DNA of 64,000 nt from Stenocarpella maydis (GCA_002270565.1 NQMI01000048.1:128684-192683); one strand, 5' to 3'. Numbered from the stretch's first letter, positions 1 to 12,230 are shown. Numbers and translations: made by a program. Notes: generated by a model not told the origin, from the sequence alone.

Positions 1-674
1 TTGCAAAGCGGTACCAATATCCCTTCTTCTCAAGCAAGTCTAGTGAGGCTTGTATTGGAGTGTAGATTCCTTGCTTCTCCTTCCGCCAGCCTGCCAGCCA
101 GTCCTTCATTATATTTGGTCCCACGATAACGTCAGGATACTGTTATTGGAGTGCCTGCTCAAGCTTCTTCGGCTTTACCATCAAGGGGTCTTTGGCGGTA
201 CAAGCAAGGAATTCACGCTGGGCTTCTATCAGTTTAACCCAGCCACGCTAGGCTCCACCAACTTCTTAAGGGCTGTAAGACTGGTGCTCTATATTATTAA
301 GCTAAAGGACCTATTTGCCAGCAGTCTTCTTAGTATAGTGGGCAAGTACTAACCAGCTATAGTTGGCTTTAATCATGGAGGAAGAGTGTGTTATTGCAGT
401 AGTTGGGCGTTTAGTGCTGCAGCTACACCGCAGACTTGCATATATAGGGCTAGAATCTACCTTAACTGTTACATAGCCAGCTCGCTTCATGACTTCATTT
501 AACTCAGCTTTAAGGTCCTTATAGGTATTATATCTATTGTGGAAAAGTCTTAGGTACTTAGGAGGTTAGCAAAGTACTGGGAGTCTGTTGTTTGCAGCGG
601 TAATGTGGGCGTTCCAGTTGTAACAGTCTGCCTGCCACTGCGCCTTAAGGCAGGTATAGTTAGGGGCCTGCATT
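1..674 (-). pseudogene. Mutator-like (MULE) transposase N-terminal fragment, truncated by window edge
   Basis: Minus-strand translation gives a protein-like stretch starting near an ATG at 674 and running off the window at position 1, with a few in-frame stops. It contains a C-x-C segment after a YVTVKVDS-like strand, reminiscent of the FAR1-type zinc region of fungal MULE transposases. The end reads like the segment before the DDE domain: YPDVIVGPNIMKDWLAGWRKEK, then TPIQASLDLLEKKGYWYRF. The TPIQALL...W-Y pattern is common in fungal MULEs. The catalytic domain lies outside the window. It is moderately GC-rich and less RIP-damaged than what follows. The family assignment is by pattern recall only and could be wrong. 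Confidence 0.45.
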
Positions 675-1811
675 ATCACTATAACACCAAAAAATTTGAT
701 TCTGACTGGTGATAATGTATCTCTAATGGCCAAACCATCGATCGCAAGAAGTATTTAGCCAGTATCATATGTGGTGGGTGGTTGGCGAGGGAGTGTTATT
801 TGGTGGGTGAAGGGGGTTTGGCAGGTCTGCAGATGAAGGGTACAAAAGGCACCTGGTTGGGGTGGTGTGTAAGGTTGAATGGAGCGCTCTGATTGGCTGG
901 GGGTACTTATTGCCTTGTACCCTCCGTTTTCTGCCTTGCGAATCTCCGTTCTCTAATATTATATGGTCGGAGGACCAGAGTTAGTGATTCTTCCAGCAGG
1001 GCCATGGCTCGATGTGTGTCAGTTGTTGCAGAGGCATGAGACTATGCCAGAAACCTATCTTTAGCGGGGTTAAGTTATTCTATTTATTGATTCCAGGGTG
1101 CCGGATTACCGCTCGGAGACCCGGAGAACCCCGAGACGAGTTTCTGTGCTGTCCCTTGAAAACGAAACTTGCCCCCTCCCCCTGTCTGATTGCCGATCCC
1201 CCGCCACACCAAATTCGCTACCAAAACGCGGAATCCGTGCCGATATCTTCATAGGCGACCTCCTCAACATCGCCATCACCATATAGCAATTACTAACCAC
1301 AATTTGAATATATCTCTAAAATAATCAAAAGTGGCAGAATTAAACTATTATACCTATATACTTATATATAATTCTAGGTTATAATACTAGATTATCTGCT
1401 TTATTAATAAATAATATACTAAGCTCTTAATAATTCTATTCTATACCTAAAATGAGCTTATATAAAAAAGTATTATATCTTATTAAATTATATATTCATG
1501 TTCTTAAAAAGAATAGTTTTAAGCTCTTATATAGTAAGAATTATACATTAATGATACTTAAGAGCATTATAAAAGGAAAATATTAAGAAAATATTATAAA
1601 CCTTTAATAATCATTGCTTTAACTTGATAGTATTTAATAATAACAACAATAACAACAACAACAACAACAACAATAATAATAATAATAATAATGTATTAAG
1701 AGCTATAGTATTTAACCCTATAACTATATTTTAATATTATATAATTTTCTATTTAGTATAGTAAAATTCAGCTTATAGCTACTTATTTAATAATAAGAAC
1801 TATAAGTATAA
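675..1811. other. Non-coding stretch between MULE fragment and LTR A, with microsatellite
   Basis: 675-1310 is GC-balanced and holds no credible gene; it could be the 5' flank or terminal inverted repeat of the MULE. From about 1310 composition changes abruptly to AT-rich. A trinucleotide microsatellite of AAC then AAT units lies at about 1645-1692. Nothing else recognisable. Confidence 0.5.
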
Positions 1812-2257
1812 TGTTATGGACCAACACACATTGGCGGCTGACTACCGCAGAAGACAACCCTGCAGGTCGGAAAGTGGCCCCCAAAAGGAGCGCCCCGCCT
1901 GATCCAATCAGTGACGCTACCTTATTAGGGTTAGGGTTAGGGACCCACCACAATTCATAAGATCGTTGTCGATTCCATCAAGCAACACTCAATCAATAGG
2001 ATCACCATTAATACTATTAATAATGAATAAAGAGTTAGAATATATAAGGATATAGTTATTACTATATTAGGTAGCTTTTATAGAATAGACTCTTTAGTTG
2101 TTAATCTAAGTATTTAATCCTAATATTGAATAACATTATAACTAGTAATTATTATTAAGTTAATAATATTGCTTAATAACTACCTAATAATGTATTCTGA
2201 ATATAAACCCTTAATCTTTTAGGATTAATATACTTGGAAACTCCTTTAATTATTATA
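1812..2257 (+). repeat. LTR family A, copy 1 (5' LTR of a gypsy-like element)
   Basis: The repeat starts TGTTATGGACC and ends TTATTATA, about 446 bp. It is related to the inverted copies at 3311-3726 and 16710-17233. It has a TATA-like stretch (ATATATAAGG near 2040) and carries three TTAGGG units at about 1927-1945. It is followed by TTTTGATAACTC, which is also present after the 16710-17233 copy (read on the minus strand), and then by a gag-like frame, so it sits where a 5' LTR should be. Confidence 0.7.
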
Positions 2258-2329
2258 TTTTGATAACTCTTGTTTATATATTACTATATAGACTTTAAGC
2301 AATATTATATGTGAAACCCTTTATGATAT

Positions 2330-3310
2330 TGGACTTTAGAATGACTACCCCTACCTGTAACCTTCTCTATAAGCTGGATAAACTTGCTAATAATGAGACT
2401 ATAGACCCCTGTATCTAGGAACTGATTAATAAGGTTAGGTAGTTATGCCTCCTTATGGAAGGTTAAGCTTAATGTAATGCGGAAGTTAAATAGCTTTGAT
2501 AGGAGATTACTACTCTTTAAGCTGGAGCTAATATTATTAATATCCCAATTTAAATAAAGGAATATGTTAAGCTTAATACTCCGGCCCCTTATGATGGGAC
2601 TGCTGGATAACTTTAGGCATACCTGATATAGGTTAGGGCCTACTAGTGCTTCTATGGGCTAGATATGTAGCCTAGTGGAAAAAGGGTTATGTATATATCC
2701 TCTTTCCTTAAAGGATAAGCTTTGGCTTGGTTTGAACCCTATCTAACCGACTTTATTAATATGGAGTTGTTTGAAGCCTGTAAGCTTGAAATGTAGCGGA
2801 TTTTTAGTAGCTATAAAGGCTATAAAGACGCCCTTAGGTCCCTGTTTTAGGACCTAAATGAAGAATAGTAGGTAGAAAGGGACCTAGTGAATTGCAAATA
2901 GTGTGGTTTAGCGATTAACTATATAGTAGAATTCTGGTGAATCTATACTAAAATTGATTATACTAATAATATAAAGAAATTCATATTCTATTATGGATTA
3001 AAGAATAAAGTAAAGGATAAACTTGGTAAAGTTATAAACTAACCTAATAATTTTCTATATTATATAGAAATGGCTATCTAGATTAATAATAGACTCTATA
3101 AATAATGCTTGGAAAAGAAAGGATAAACTTTTAAATGAACTATATTCTATAAGTATAAATCTAATATTGGAAAGAAGTATTAAAAGCTAAGCACCTAGTA
3201 GGGATAGCATGCAGGACTTATGGAACTAGATGTTACCTAATATAAGGATAAGAAAAACATTAAATATTATAACTGCAATAAGATGAGATACTTTGCCTTA
3301 GATAGCTGGG
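2330..3310 (+). pseudogene. RIP-degraded Ty3/gypsy gag with CCHC knuckle
   Basis: The plus-strand translation starts at an ATG near 2340. It shows a retrotransposon gag-like core (ISSFLKG-ALAWFEPYLTDF) and, near the end, a degenerate zinc knuckle (YYNCNKMRYFALDSW, from a C-x2-C-x4-H-x4-C type). Stops are mostly TAG where CAG or TGG would be expected, consistent with C-to-T mutation. The frame is cut just after the knuckle by a solo LTR (3311-3726). A second copy of the same gag lies inverted at 15700-16709. Confidence 0.75.
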
Positions 3311-3726
3311 TATAATGATTAAAGGGGTTTCTGAGTACGTTAATCCTGAAAGATCAAGAGTTTATGTTTAGAATACGTTGTTAGGCGGTTGTTAAGTAAT
3401 ATTGTTGACTTAATAATGATTACTAGCTATAAGGCTATTTAACGTTGGGATTAAATACTTAGATTGATGACTGAAGAGTCTATTCTATGAAAGCTACCTA
3501 ATGTGGTGATAACTATATCCTTATATATTCTGACTCTTCATTTATTATTAATAGTATTAATGGTAATCCTATTGATTGAGTGTTGCTTAATGGAATCAAT
3601 ATTGATCTTATTGATTGTGGTGGGTCCCTGACCCTAACCCTGATAAGGTGGCGTTACTGATTGGATCAGGCGGGGCGCTCCTTTTGGGGGCCACTTCCCG
3701 ACCTGCGGGGTTGTCTTCACATAACA
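3311..3726 (-). repeat. Solo LTR, family A, inserted in gag with 5-bp target duplication
   Basis: This is a reverse-complement copy of the 1812-2257 LTR (read on minus: TGTTATGTGAAG ... CATTATA). The left flank is CTGGG (3306-3310) and the right flank is CCGGG (3727-3731). This is a 5-bp target-site duplication differing by one C-to-T, as RIP would leave. Gag-type coding resumes on the far side as the pre-protease linker. Confidence 0.75.
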
Positions 3727-3731
3727 CCGGG

Positions 3732-4455
3732 CTCTAAAGAAAAATAGGGACTGGAAGTTAGTACCTAAAGGAACCCAACAGGCTAATGAAGCTACCCATT
3801 AAGCTAGTATAGCTACTTGCAATATGTAAGGACCACCCAGGTCTAAACCATAATGGGAACTTACAAATAAGTACTGCATCTATAGAATAACTATATATAA
3901 CTAGTATTAGGTATATCTAGATTAAGACCTAGATAAAGGATATAACTTCTATGACCCTAATAAGGAAGACCTTTATAATAGTTTATACTTCTCCTAATGC
4001 ACTAAGTCCCAATATAAAAAACATTAGAAAGATAAGGCATAATAGCAGCCTATCTTACTAATGAAGAATCCCCAGAACCCTAGAAAGGCATATGCATTGC
4101 TTAGTTGAACAACTTGCTTTAATGATAGCTATGCTACTCACTGCAGTAATAAGGAGGCTACCGGATGGTTTCCTAAGAACGCTTTAGGGAAGCAGGGAAG
4201 AACCCTAGCGGTAGGAAATAGGGAGGAGCTTCTGCAGATTAACCCTAGGATAGAAGGAAAACCTATCCCTTAGGCCCTACTTGCGCCACAAACCTAGTGA
4301 AAGGAACCACAAGACTACTTAAAATAAGCACCCCTTCTAGCCCTAAGAACTAATATTACAGCAGTTATAATTATAGAGAGGCCTTTTAAAGAAACTATAG
4401 GATAACCTACTTAAGAATATAGGAGATTAGGAGATATAGGATGTATGTATCTATT
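3732..4455 (+). pseudogene. RIP-degraded gypsy gag-pol linker (pre-protease region)
   Basis: Plus-strand translation contains a TTCFNDSYATHCSNKEATGWFPK-like run, recognisable as the Cys/His linker that follows gag in many ascomycete gypsy elements. Many in-frame stops. A near-copy lies at 14478-15148. It probably continues the gag interrupted by the solo LTR, but the protease and reverse transcriptase are missing. Confidence 0.55.
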
Positions 4456-4518
4456 ATATGACAAATATAAAGATATCTCTTAGGTATCATATATTTATAA
4501 TAAATATAAGGAATATAT

Positions 4519-4918
4519 TGTTCCGGGGTCTAGGGGAACCGGCATGTTTCGGAATCCGGAGGAAAACTAGCCTTAGCATCCCCCCCCCCTCCCTCCAAGG
4601 CTATAAGAAGGGGCCTTCCTGCATTACTTTTGAGAAATTTCTAGTCCTAGAGAATCAATCTTTTAATACCCTATGAATTTATATCTATCAGATATATACG
4701 TATATACTATGAAACTATTTCTTATGCCCTCTTTTTCTGCCTCTCCTTTTTAGCACCCTTTATTCTCCTTATAACTCTCTTATTACATCAGGGGCTCCTC
4801 TTCTTGCCTTCCACGCTCCTCTTGGGGTGGTTGCTTGATCAGGGCTCTGGCAGAATATATGCCTTTTTATGTGTATAGAGGTTTTGTCCTCTTGCTCTCC
4901 CCTTGGGGCCCGTTTTCA
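4519..4918 (+). repeat. LTR family B, copy 1
   Basis: About 400 bp, starting TGTTCCGGGGTC and ending GCCCGTTTTCA. Matched by 14078-14475 in the same orientation with many C/T and G/A differences. Contains a run of C (about 4580) shared by both copies. TG...CA ends and the position after an element body support LTR identity. Confidence 0.65.
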
Positions 4919-7235
4919 CTAGTATCTGCCCTATAAATCAAACATGGGTTTCTTCAGCTAATGAGGTTTCTTCAGCCATTATAAAGTTCCTTAGCTTTTA
5001 GGCCTGGATTCCCTATTTTATTTATAAGGTTGTTAGCCACTTTAAGGGAGTGAATCTCCACACTTCTAATACTATTTGATTCTAATTAGAGCTATAGCGC
5101 CCTCTCGCTCTTAACAGAGGATTTTGCTATCATACAAAGGCCAGATTTACCCTCCTGAGTCGCCCACAGTTGACCCAGTGGCGATAGGAGCAAGTATGTG
5201 TGAGGCTGGTCTGATCTCTATATCAAGCTAACTCCATCACCTCAGCTATATCTTAAACCCCCTCCCAGCATACCCAATTCAGTAGTAAAGTACGGAACCT
5301 CTGGCCTAGCCACACGTTCCTGGAAAAGCTACTAAGGGATTTGTATCCTTAGGCCTTAGAAATTCATTCCAATTGGATTTAATAGCATCTAATAAGGGCT
5401 TATTTCCTTAGAAGGAATATAAAGGACTAATATTAAGAAGGTTTAGTGGATCCTAACCGCCTATATCACCCGAAACTCTCTTGCCCTCAGATATAGCACC
5501 CAAAGGTTCAGCATGCTAATTCCCTAATATAAGTAAACTAAGTATAATGGAGCCCCAGTTTAACTAATCAGGCCCCTCTTTAGTTTTCCCTTTCGAGTTA
5601 TTATTACAACATCTGGTTACCCTATCAAATACTATATCCGAGATATTATCTAATATCATATAATATTAGGTTGGGTGATAGCGGTGCTAAATGTTGTATA
5701 CTTCTGTAGGGAGTTGAAGAGGTTCCTGCCCTACTAACCGCTATCCTTCTGATTGGTAAGCTTGGAGCTTCTGATGTTGTTAGCACCCCCTGCGGTCAGG
5801 ATAGCTGGCATTAGCAGCATAAGGGTATTCCAAATATTTATGTTGTCCTCTCCTCTAGTTGCTTGCAGTCAAGTAGCTCCTGCCTGCTACCACAGCAAGA
5901 CTTCATAGTATTTAATGTAACCTTCTATACTAATACCATTTACTTAAATTATACCTAGTTATTCCTATATGCATCTTAGCAAATTTCAAATAGTACTTAA
6001 TACCTTTGCTTCTTCTGGATACGCTTAGTAGAGAGAAATATTTAATACCCTCAGATAGCACTTATATCTTGCCTCTTTAGAAAGCAGCTCTAGTGCGGAG
6101 AAACATTTAACTTTACTGTTACTATAAGGGACTAATTAGGACCTATTTACTCCTATATGCATCTTAGCGGACCCCAAACAATACTTATACTTTTGCCTTC
6201 TCCCAAGACCCCTGGTAGAGAGAAACATTTAATACCTTCAGATAGCACTTATACTAGGCCCTCTCCTAAGAATATAAAGGTGGAGAGAAACATTTGCCTC
6301 CATTATTATTATAAGGGACTGATTAGGACTTATATCCTCTATTTACCCAATAGAAGATATTTATTCTGCTCCCCCATCCATTAGAGGTTCTCCCTCTAGG
6401 GGAAGGGAGTAGGATATAGATAAGGTAAGGGGGCTCTTGTTAAAGAAAGGTCCACCTTAAGGATGCCGGTCTCCTTAGGAACCTGCCGCTACCTTATCTG
6501 GGACCTCTAATTAGGAGCGTTATGCTCCTATACCACCCATTTAGGCAGCTTCTTAGCCTATTATACCTTTAATGCCCTTTGGAAATGCTGCCCTTTAGGC
6601 CTTGCTATTTGTGCTTTAATTAACTCCATAATTTAATGGAACCAATATTATTAAAGTTATTAATTCAGTAGAGACCATTACCAACCAGTTCTAGTATCCA
6701 TTGGATCAGGTATTTAGCTTATTCCTCCAGGTTTGCGCTACCTTAAGCCTAGTCAATAATATTCATATAATTACTATAGGAGAGCATGATTGGGTTGGTT
6801 AGAAAGGCCAGCTGATAACCTACTACTAAATCCATAATGCTGCCTCTTATGCTAATCTATCTAAGGTAATTAATACTATCTAGAGGAATTACCCTGCTGA
6901 AGATCTGGAAGCCTGGAAGTACTGGATTGCAACTTATAACTAGGTACTGGATTCTACTAATAACGGTCTGATCTTGCTAATCTAGCCGTTCTATTGAATC
7001 TTGCTATTAACCCTAAAGAAGATATTAGCCACTAGAAGCATATCCGACAAGAAGGCTAGAACCCGTGACTGAAGAACTTTCAAGATAGAACTCCTTTCTC
7101 TAATTAATAAGGAACTAGAGTACTCCCGTTAGGATGAGCATAATAATATAAGGGGGGCTGGTCTTATAACTCGCTATCCCCCTCCTATTCAGCTTATAAA
7201 GATACCTTACCTATAGCCTCAATCTGCCCTAAGGN
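4919..7235. other. AT-rich RIP-degraded sequence, unclassified
   Basis: No intact gene. Parts of 6600-7200 read as a protein-like plus-strand frame interrupted by stops (for example EDLEAWKYWIATYN), possibly another gag, but no domain can be named. A two-unit tandem repeat lies at 5964-6336. An assembly gap or ambiguous run (NNNN) sits at 7235-7238. Confidence 0.5.
5964..6336. repeat. Tandem duplication, two units of about 187 bp
   Basis: Unit 1 (5964-6151) and unit 2 (6152-6336) both begin CCTATATGCATCTTAGC. They share blocks such as GTAGAGAGAAA-ATTTAATACC, CAGATAGCACTTATA and ATAAGGGACT-ATTAGGAC, with scattered substitutions and small indels. Confidence 0.7.
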
Positions 7236-7240
7236 NNNTC

Positions 7241-7832
7241 TGATGAATTTGTGCTATAGAATAGCATTCAGTTCAGCGTGTGTTTCGGCAGGGTCGCAGT
7301 GTGGTGCTCTGAGGCGAATTGGGACGATTGACAATGGTCTGGACAACTTTGTATTGAATTAAGTTGGGCTTCTGTAAGCCCTCCTTATATACCCTCCGAC
7401 GTCGTCTCACCCCTGGGCACGCTGCGGTCGGCTCTGGTGCAAATTTGCAAATGCCGGAAAATTCGCCCTTCCAACACACCATCTTTGGTTCCAAGCAGCC
7501 AGCCAACCATAGCCCTAGCAATGCCCAAATTAAGTACATACAAACTTCAGAAATCAGGCTATCCAATGCACTAAGTCATATACTTTTTGGGTAAGAAATA
7601 AGGGTAATGCAGAGGTCTGAATTAAGGTGCAAATGCAGGCCAAAATAATCGACTCACGGCCACCAAACTCATCTTGCGTCACGCACGCACTGGGCGTACT
7701 TAGCGAAAATCGCCTGACTCGCAAGTCTAGGGTAACTCCTTGCTAGGAAGTCTAGGGTAACTCCTTACAACGAAGTCTAGGGTAACTCCTTGCACGGAGT
7801 ACCAACGCCCTGCTAAGCGGTTCCGTTTAACA
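7241..7832 (-). repeat. LTR family C, copy 1 (inverted)
   Basis: 592 bp. Read on minus it begins TGTTAAACGG and ends AAATTCATCA. It is nearly identical to the copies at 9564-10141 and 12231-12822. It has a TATA box (TATATAAGG) and three copies of a TTACCCTAGACTT-containing unit in U3. It is GC-balanced and unmutated compared with its surroundings. A 97-codon frame inside it is conserved only because the copies are nearly identical. The left edge abuts the N run. Confidence 0.8.
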
Positions 7833-7859
7833 ACTAGATCTAGATGCCCTTTTATAGAA

Positions 7860-9545
7860 TTATATTACATCCTTTCTTCAACCTGCTGAAGAAGGGTACT
7901 CCATTTATCTGGACCAAAAGCTGCTAGGAAGCCATAGACGCCCTTAAGTCAACAATTACTTCAAAACCCTACCTTGTGAATATTAACTATAATAAGGGAA
8001 AGATTATCCTTATAGTTAATATAAGCCTAAATAGCTAGGGTGCTTATCTAATATAGGTGAAAGACGGGGTTCATTATCCAGTTTAGTATAAAAGTAGCTT
8101 ATAAACTGCTACCAAGAAGCTCTATAATGCAATAAAATGTAAGTATCAGGCTATACTCTATGCAATCAGATAGCTTCAGTTCTATATATATAGAGTTCAT
8201 TTTATCCTAAAGACTAACTTAAATGTTCTTATTTAGCAGCTAAAGGGGTTAGCATTAGATATCCCTAGGGCCTATATTACTTAATGGCTGGCTATAATCA
8301 GAACATACGACTTTATAGTTAGGTATATTAAAGGGGTTGATAATTCGGTTGCTAACTTGCTCTTAAGAAAACCTCTGGGTCCTTTAGATAAGGTAGACAG
8401 ATAAATTAAGGGGGATATTAAGGAATGGTATAATGCTTCTCTTAACCCTATAATAGCTCCAATACCTTCTAATTAGATACTATTACTTGAAGACAGTTGT
8501 TAGTAGTTAGAGGAATTAAGGGGGATTGCAGATTACCTCTACTATAGTATTCTACCTGGTTACCTCTCTAATTAGTAATAGAAGGCTTTTAAGAAGAAAG
8601 CTCTTGCATTTTCCCTTAGGGAAGGAGTACTCTAGCGGGAACTTAAGAAAGACCTCCCTAAAAGGAGAGTTATAAATAACCCTAATCTGAGAAAAAGAAT
8701 CATTAGGAATACTTATGCTCCCCTTAGTTATAGAGGGAGGGATGCTACCTACTACTAGATTAGAGTAATATACTACTGGAAAGGGATGTATATAGATGTG
8801 GAAAAGGCAATTGCTAGATATTCTAGATGTAACAAATGGGATACTAGGATCTATAATGATAGGGTGATACCTACTACCCTAGGGCTTCTATTTTTAAAAA
8901 TTCATATTAACATTCAGCATTTGCCCTCTGATCAGGGATGTTAATACCTTATGGAAGGATGTTGCAACCTTATAGGATGGCCTAAGGTAATGGCTCTCAG
9001 GGCTGCCAACTTAAAGAATATTAAGTGATTCTTTATTAATAAGTTCCTACTTAAATGGGGCTTACTCATATTAGTAGTTATAGATAGGGGACCTAAGAAC
9101 CTTGGAGACTTTACTAAATACCTCAGATACCTTAGGGTATATCGGATTAGAATATCTATATATAATCCTAGGGTGAATAGTATTGTAGAATATAGCTACT
9201 TTAATATTGCATTAGCCTTAGGAAAGATGCTAGATAAGGGTGTGACTAGATGGAAAAAGATCCTTCCTTATGTACTCTTTGCTAATAGGACGTCCTTAAG
9301 GTAGTTGTATAAGAAAAGCCCGTTCTACCTACTCCACGGATTTAACCCGGTATTACCCATTAAAATGAAGATCCCTACCTAGTAGGTTCAAGCCTGGTCA
9401 CCCCATATAACCTCTAATCAGGTACTAGAATATTAACTGCGCTTGTTGCTAGACCTAAAACAAGATATCCTGTATACCTAGGAGTTAGTTACTAAGCAAA
9501 GAAGAAAGGTAGTAGCCAGAGATACCTATTGGGGATTCTATAGAC
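7860..9545 (+). pseudogene. RIP-degraded Ty3/gypsy RNase H and integrase
   Basis: The plus-strand translation begins in an RNase H-like region (TPFIWT...EAIDALKSTITSKPYLV...GKIILIVNISL). It continues into an integrase with zinc-finger-like and core segments: RCNKWDTR, HLPSDQG, then VVIDRGPKNLGDF and a C-terminal part (VLFANRTS...FYLLHGFNPVLP). Many TAG/TAA stops are consistent with RIP. gag, protease and reverse transcriptase are absent, so this is a 5'-truncated internal region lying between two inverted LTR C copies. Confidence 0.75.
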
Positions 9546-9563
9546 CCGAGCCTCTTATAAAAN

Positions 9564-10141
9564 AGCAGGGCGTTGGTACTCCGTGCAAGGAGTTACCCTA
9601 GACTTCGTTGTAAGGAGTTACCCTAGACTTCCTAGCAAGGAGTTACCCTAGACTTGCGAGTCAGGCGATTTTCGCTAAGTACGCCCAGTGCGTGCGTGAC
9701 GCAAGATGAGTTTGGTGGCCGTGAGTCGATTATTTTGGCCTGCATTTGCACCTTAATTCAGACCTCTGCATTACCCTTATTTCTTACCCAAAAAGTATAT
9801 GACTTAGTGCATTGGATAGCCTGATTTCTGAAGTTTGTATGTACTTAATTTGGGCATTGCTAGGGCTATGGTTGGCTGGCTGCTTGGAACCAAAGATGGT
9901 GTGTTGGAAGGGCGAATTTTCCGGCATTTGCAAATTTGCACCAGAGCCGACCGCAGCGTGCCCAGGGGTGAGACGACGTCGGAGGGTATATAAGGAGGGC
10001 TTACAGAAGCCCAACTTAATTCAATACAAAGTTGTCCAGACCATTGTCAATCGTCCCAATTCGCCTCAGAGCACCATACTGCGACCCTGCCGAAACACAC
10101 ACACGCTGAACTGAATGCTATTCTATAGCACAAATTCATCA
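9564..10141 (+). repeat. LTR family C, copy 2 (5'-truncated, next to an N)
   Basis: Plus orientation, ending AAATTCATCA. It lacks about 14-18 bp of the TGTTAAACGG start; a single N lies at 9563. TATA box at about 9987-9995. Three TTACCCTAGACTT-containing units near 9585-9655. It lies 3' of the integrase, so it may be the 3' LTR of that internal region. Confidence 0.8.
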
Positions 10142-12230
10142 GATATACTTAATAAAAACATTATTCGGACCTCCTTTAATCAGAGTGCTAAGGCAAGACT
10201 GCAGGTACTTATAAGCCTTTAAGGCTTTTAGGAAGGGAAAGAACAGTTTGAGTAGCTTAGATTTACATATTAAGGAGAGAGTCCATAGGATGTAAAGACC
10301 CTTGCCTCTACCCTTAAGGTTATATATCTTAATATTTATTATAAAGGCCTTATAAAGCAGTAATTTATAGACCTAATTTTATAAAAGGATTACATTTAGC
10401 TAAAAATAAGTATAGATGCCCTCTTTATAAATAGGAGGAGGATTATATATTTTAAAGACCCTAATAATAAGAGGTAATTGCTTCTTACCCTTTCCCTTCT
10501 CTTCTTAGCTTAATTAAGGAGGAGAAGATATAGCAATAGCAAAGCTTATCTAATTAGAGAGGCTTAATGGTTTAATAATAAGATTAATGATTAATAGTTA
10601 ATAATGCTATTAGAGGGAAGTTGAAGAAAAGGATTAGTAGGGGAAAAGCAACTTTAAATATAAAAAGTTAGAGAGGGGAGCTCTTATTAGAAGCATTTAA
10701 AGCAGTAAAGGTTACTACCTAGCAGAAAAGGAAAGGAAGTTAAGTGATTTATTAGCTCAAGTAATTTACCTATCTTGAGGCTCCCCTTCTAATAAAAGCC
10801 CACCTTTCTGCCACAACCTCCAACCCAACTACTTTTTTTATAACTACTATACCTCAGCTAATCTCTAATTAGCGCAGCATAACTTACATCATTAAGACTT
10901 AAAAGCTGCTGCAACTATTAACCTCTACCCTTAAAACTCATTACCTCCCCTCCATTACCTAATTTCTTCTTGCCTTAGCACCCTTTTCCCTAGTCTGATT
11001 GATTAGAAAGATGTCTTCCTTAAGCTAGCAAATGATAAAGAAAGGTAAGGGAAAGAAGAAGGGATCCCTATTAATCTAATTTATAGCTATTAATAGTTTA
11101 AAGGGCTAAGTTAGCCCTATGAATAATCCTAATGCCCCTGTGCCTACTATTGAGTACCCAGACCCTTCTGATTAGGTTAGCCTTAAAGTATGACTTTTAG
11201 CATTATCTTTTATTATGAATTTTAATGATATTGATTCTATATAGTAGCTGAGATTTCCCAACCCATGTAATATTTGTAATTAAGGAAACTGGGATTATAG
11301 AGCTAGTGTAGACCTAATAAAAGACTTATTTAAAACTAGAATCCTTAATAATAGATTAGCACTCTCTTAAGCTTTTAATATATCAGACCTTTTAGTACAG
11401 CCATTATTCTTTTAGAACTAAAAATGGGGGTATAGTGATTATATATAGTAGGTAGTGGATATATATTTTAAGGGTGTTAATCCTTATCCTTAGTTTAGAG
11501 ACCCCCCTGGGCAGAAGAACCTGTTTGGTACTTACTATGGTGACTTCCTTATGACCCTTTATGATATAGAAGGTCTTCTGGCTTAAGAGGTGTGCTTGCA
11601 TACTGATTATATTCTAGGGCTTATTAATTGGCAGCTAATTGATTTTAGCAACCTAGTCTTTATAGTGCTTATAACCTATAATATTAATGGAGAACCCCTT
11701 AGATTATAAAGATACTACTTATTAAAGGATAGCTAGAGGTTTATCATCTAAATTATATATACCCCAGGCTATTGGGTATTAAGTATCTTTAATAGGAATA
11801 CTAAACGGCTTGGTATAATTAATACTTATCCTAATTGGAGAACTCATGATAGGATGTACCCCTATATAAGGGACTGCATTATATACTTTCTTACTTTTAG
11901 GCTACTTAAAGGATTCTTAAAATAAGTATATATAGCGATCTAGGTAAAGGTTATGCTACAGCTAGGATTAACTGCCTGTGGACTTCTTGTGGCCACCTAT
12001 ATTGCTTTTTTCTTTTAGGAGAATTATAGAAAGAATAGCTAGGAGTTTGGAGACTGGATTAAAACTAGGCTGCTTAAATCCGCCCCTTTTAGCTTGCCTG
12101 CTAAAAAAGCCTTAGCTCTTATCTAGGGTTTTGCTATCTGATTGGAAATTAATAGATCCGGGCATCTAATTAGGGGCATTTAGAATACTCTAGTTATTAG
12201 CTATAATAAGTATAAGAGGCTTATAATAGG
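10142..12230. other. RIP-degraded internal sequence between two direct LTR C copies
   Basis: AT-rich, no intact gene. From about 11090 to 12230 the plus strand reads as one protein-like frame broken by stops (for example NLFGTYYGDFLMTLYDIEG and WRTHDRMYPYIRDCIIYFLT). I do not recognise the family. The last 315 bp (about 11914-12230) are repeated after the next LTR. Confidence 0.5.
11914..12230 (+). repeat. 315-bp direct repeat, left copy
   Basis: Starts GGATTCTTAAAATA and ends at the LTR C border; matches 12823-13140 with mostly C/T and G/A differences. It encodes part of the unidentified degraded frame (LGLTACGLLVATYIAFFF). Confidence 0.75.

Noticed and set aside
5964..6336. Possible CRISPR-like or satellite array
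   Set aside because: Only two units of about 187 bp with no spacer pattern, in a eukaryotic genome; a simple tandem duplication.
7273..7566. 97-100 codon frames repeated in each LTR C copy
   Set aside because: They lie inside the LTR across the TATA box, in non-coding U3/R sequence. They are conserved only because the LTR copies are nearly identical; no domain or start context supports translation.
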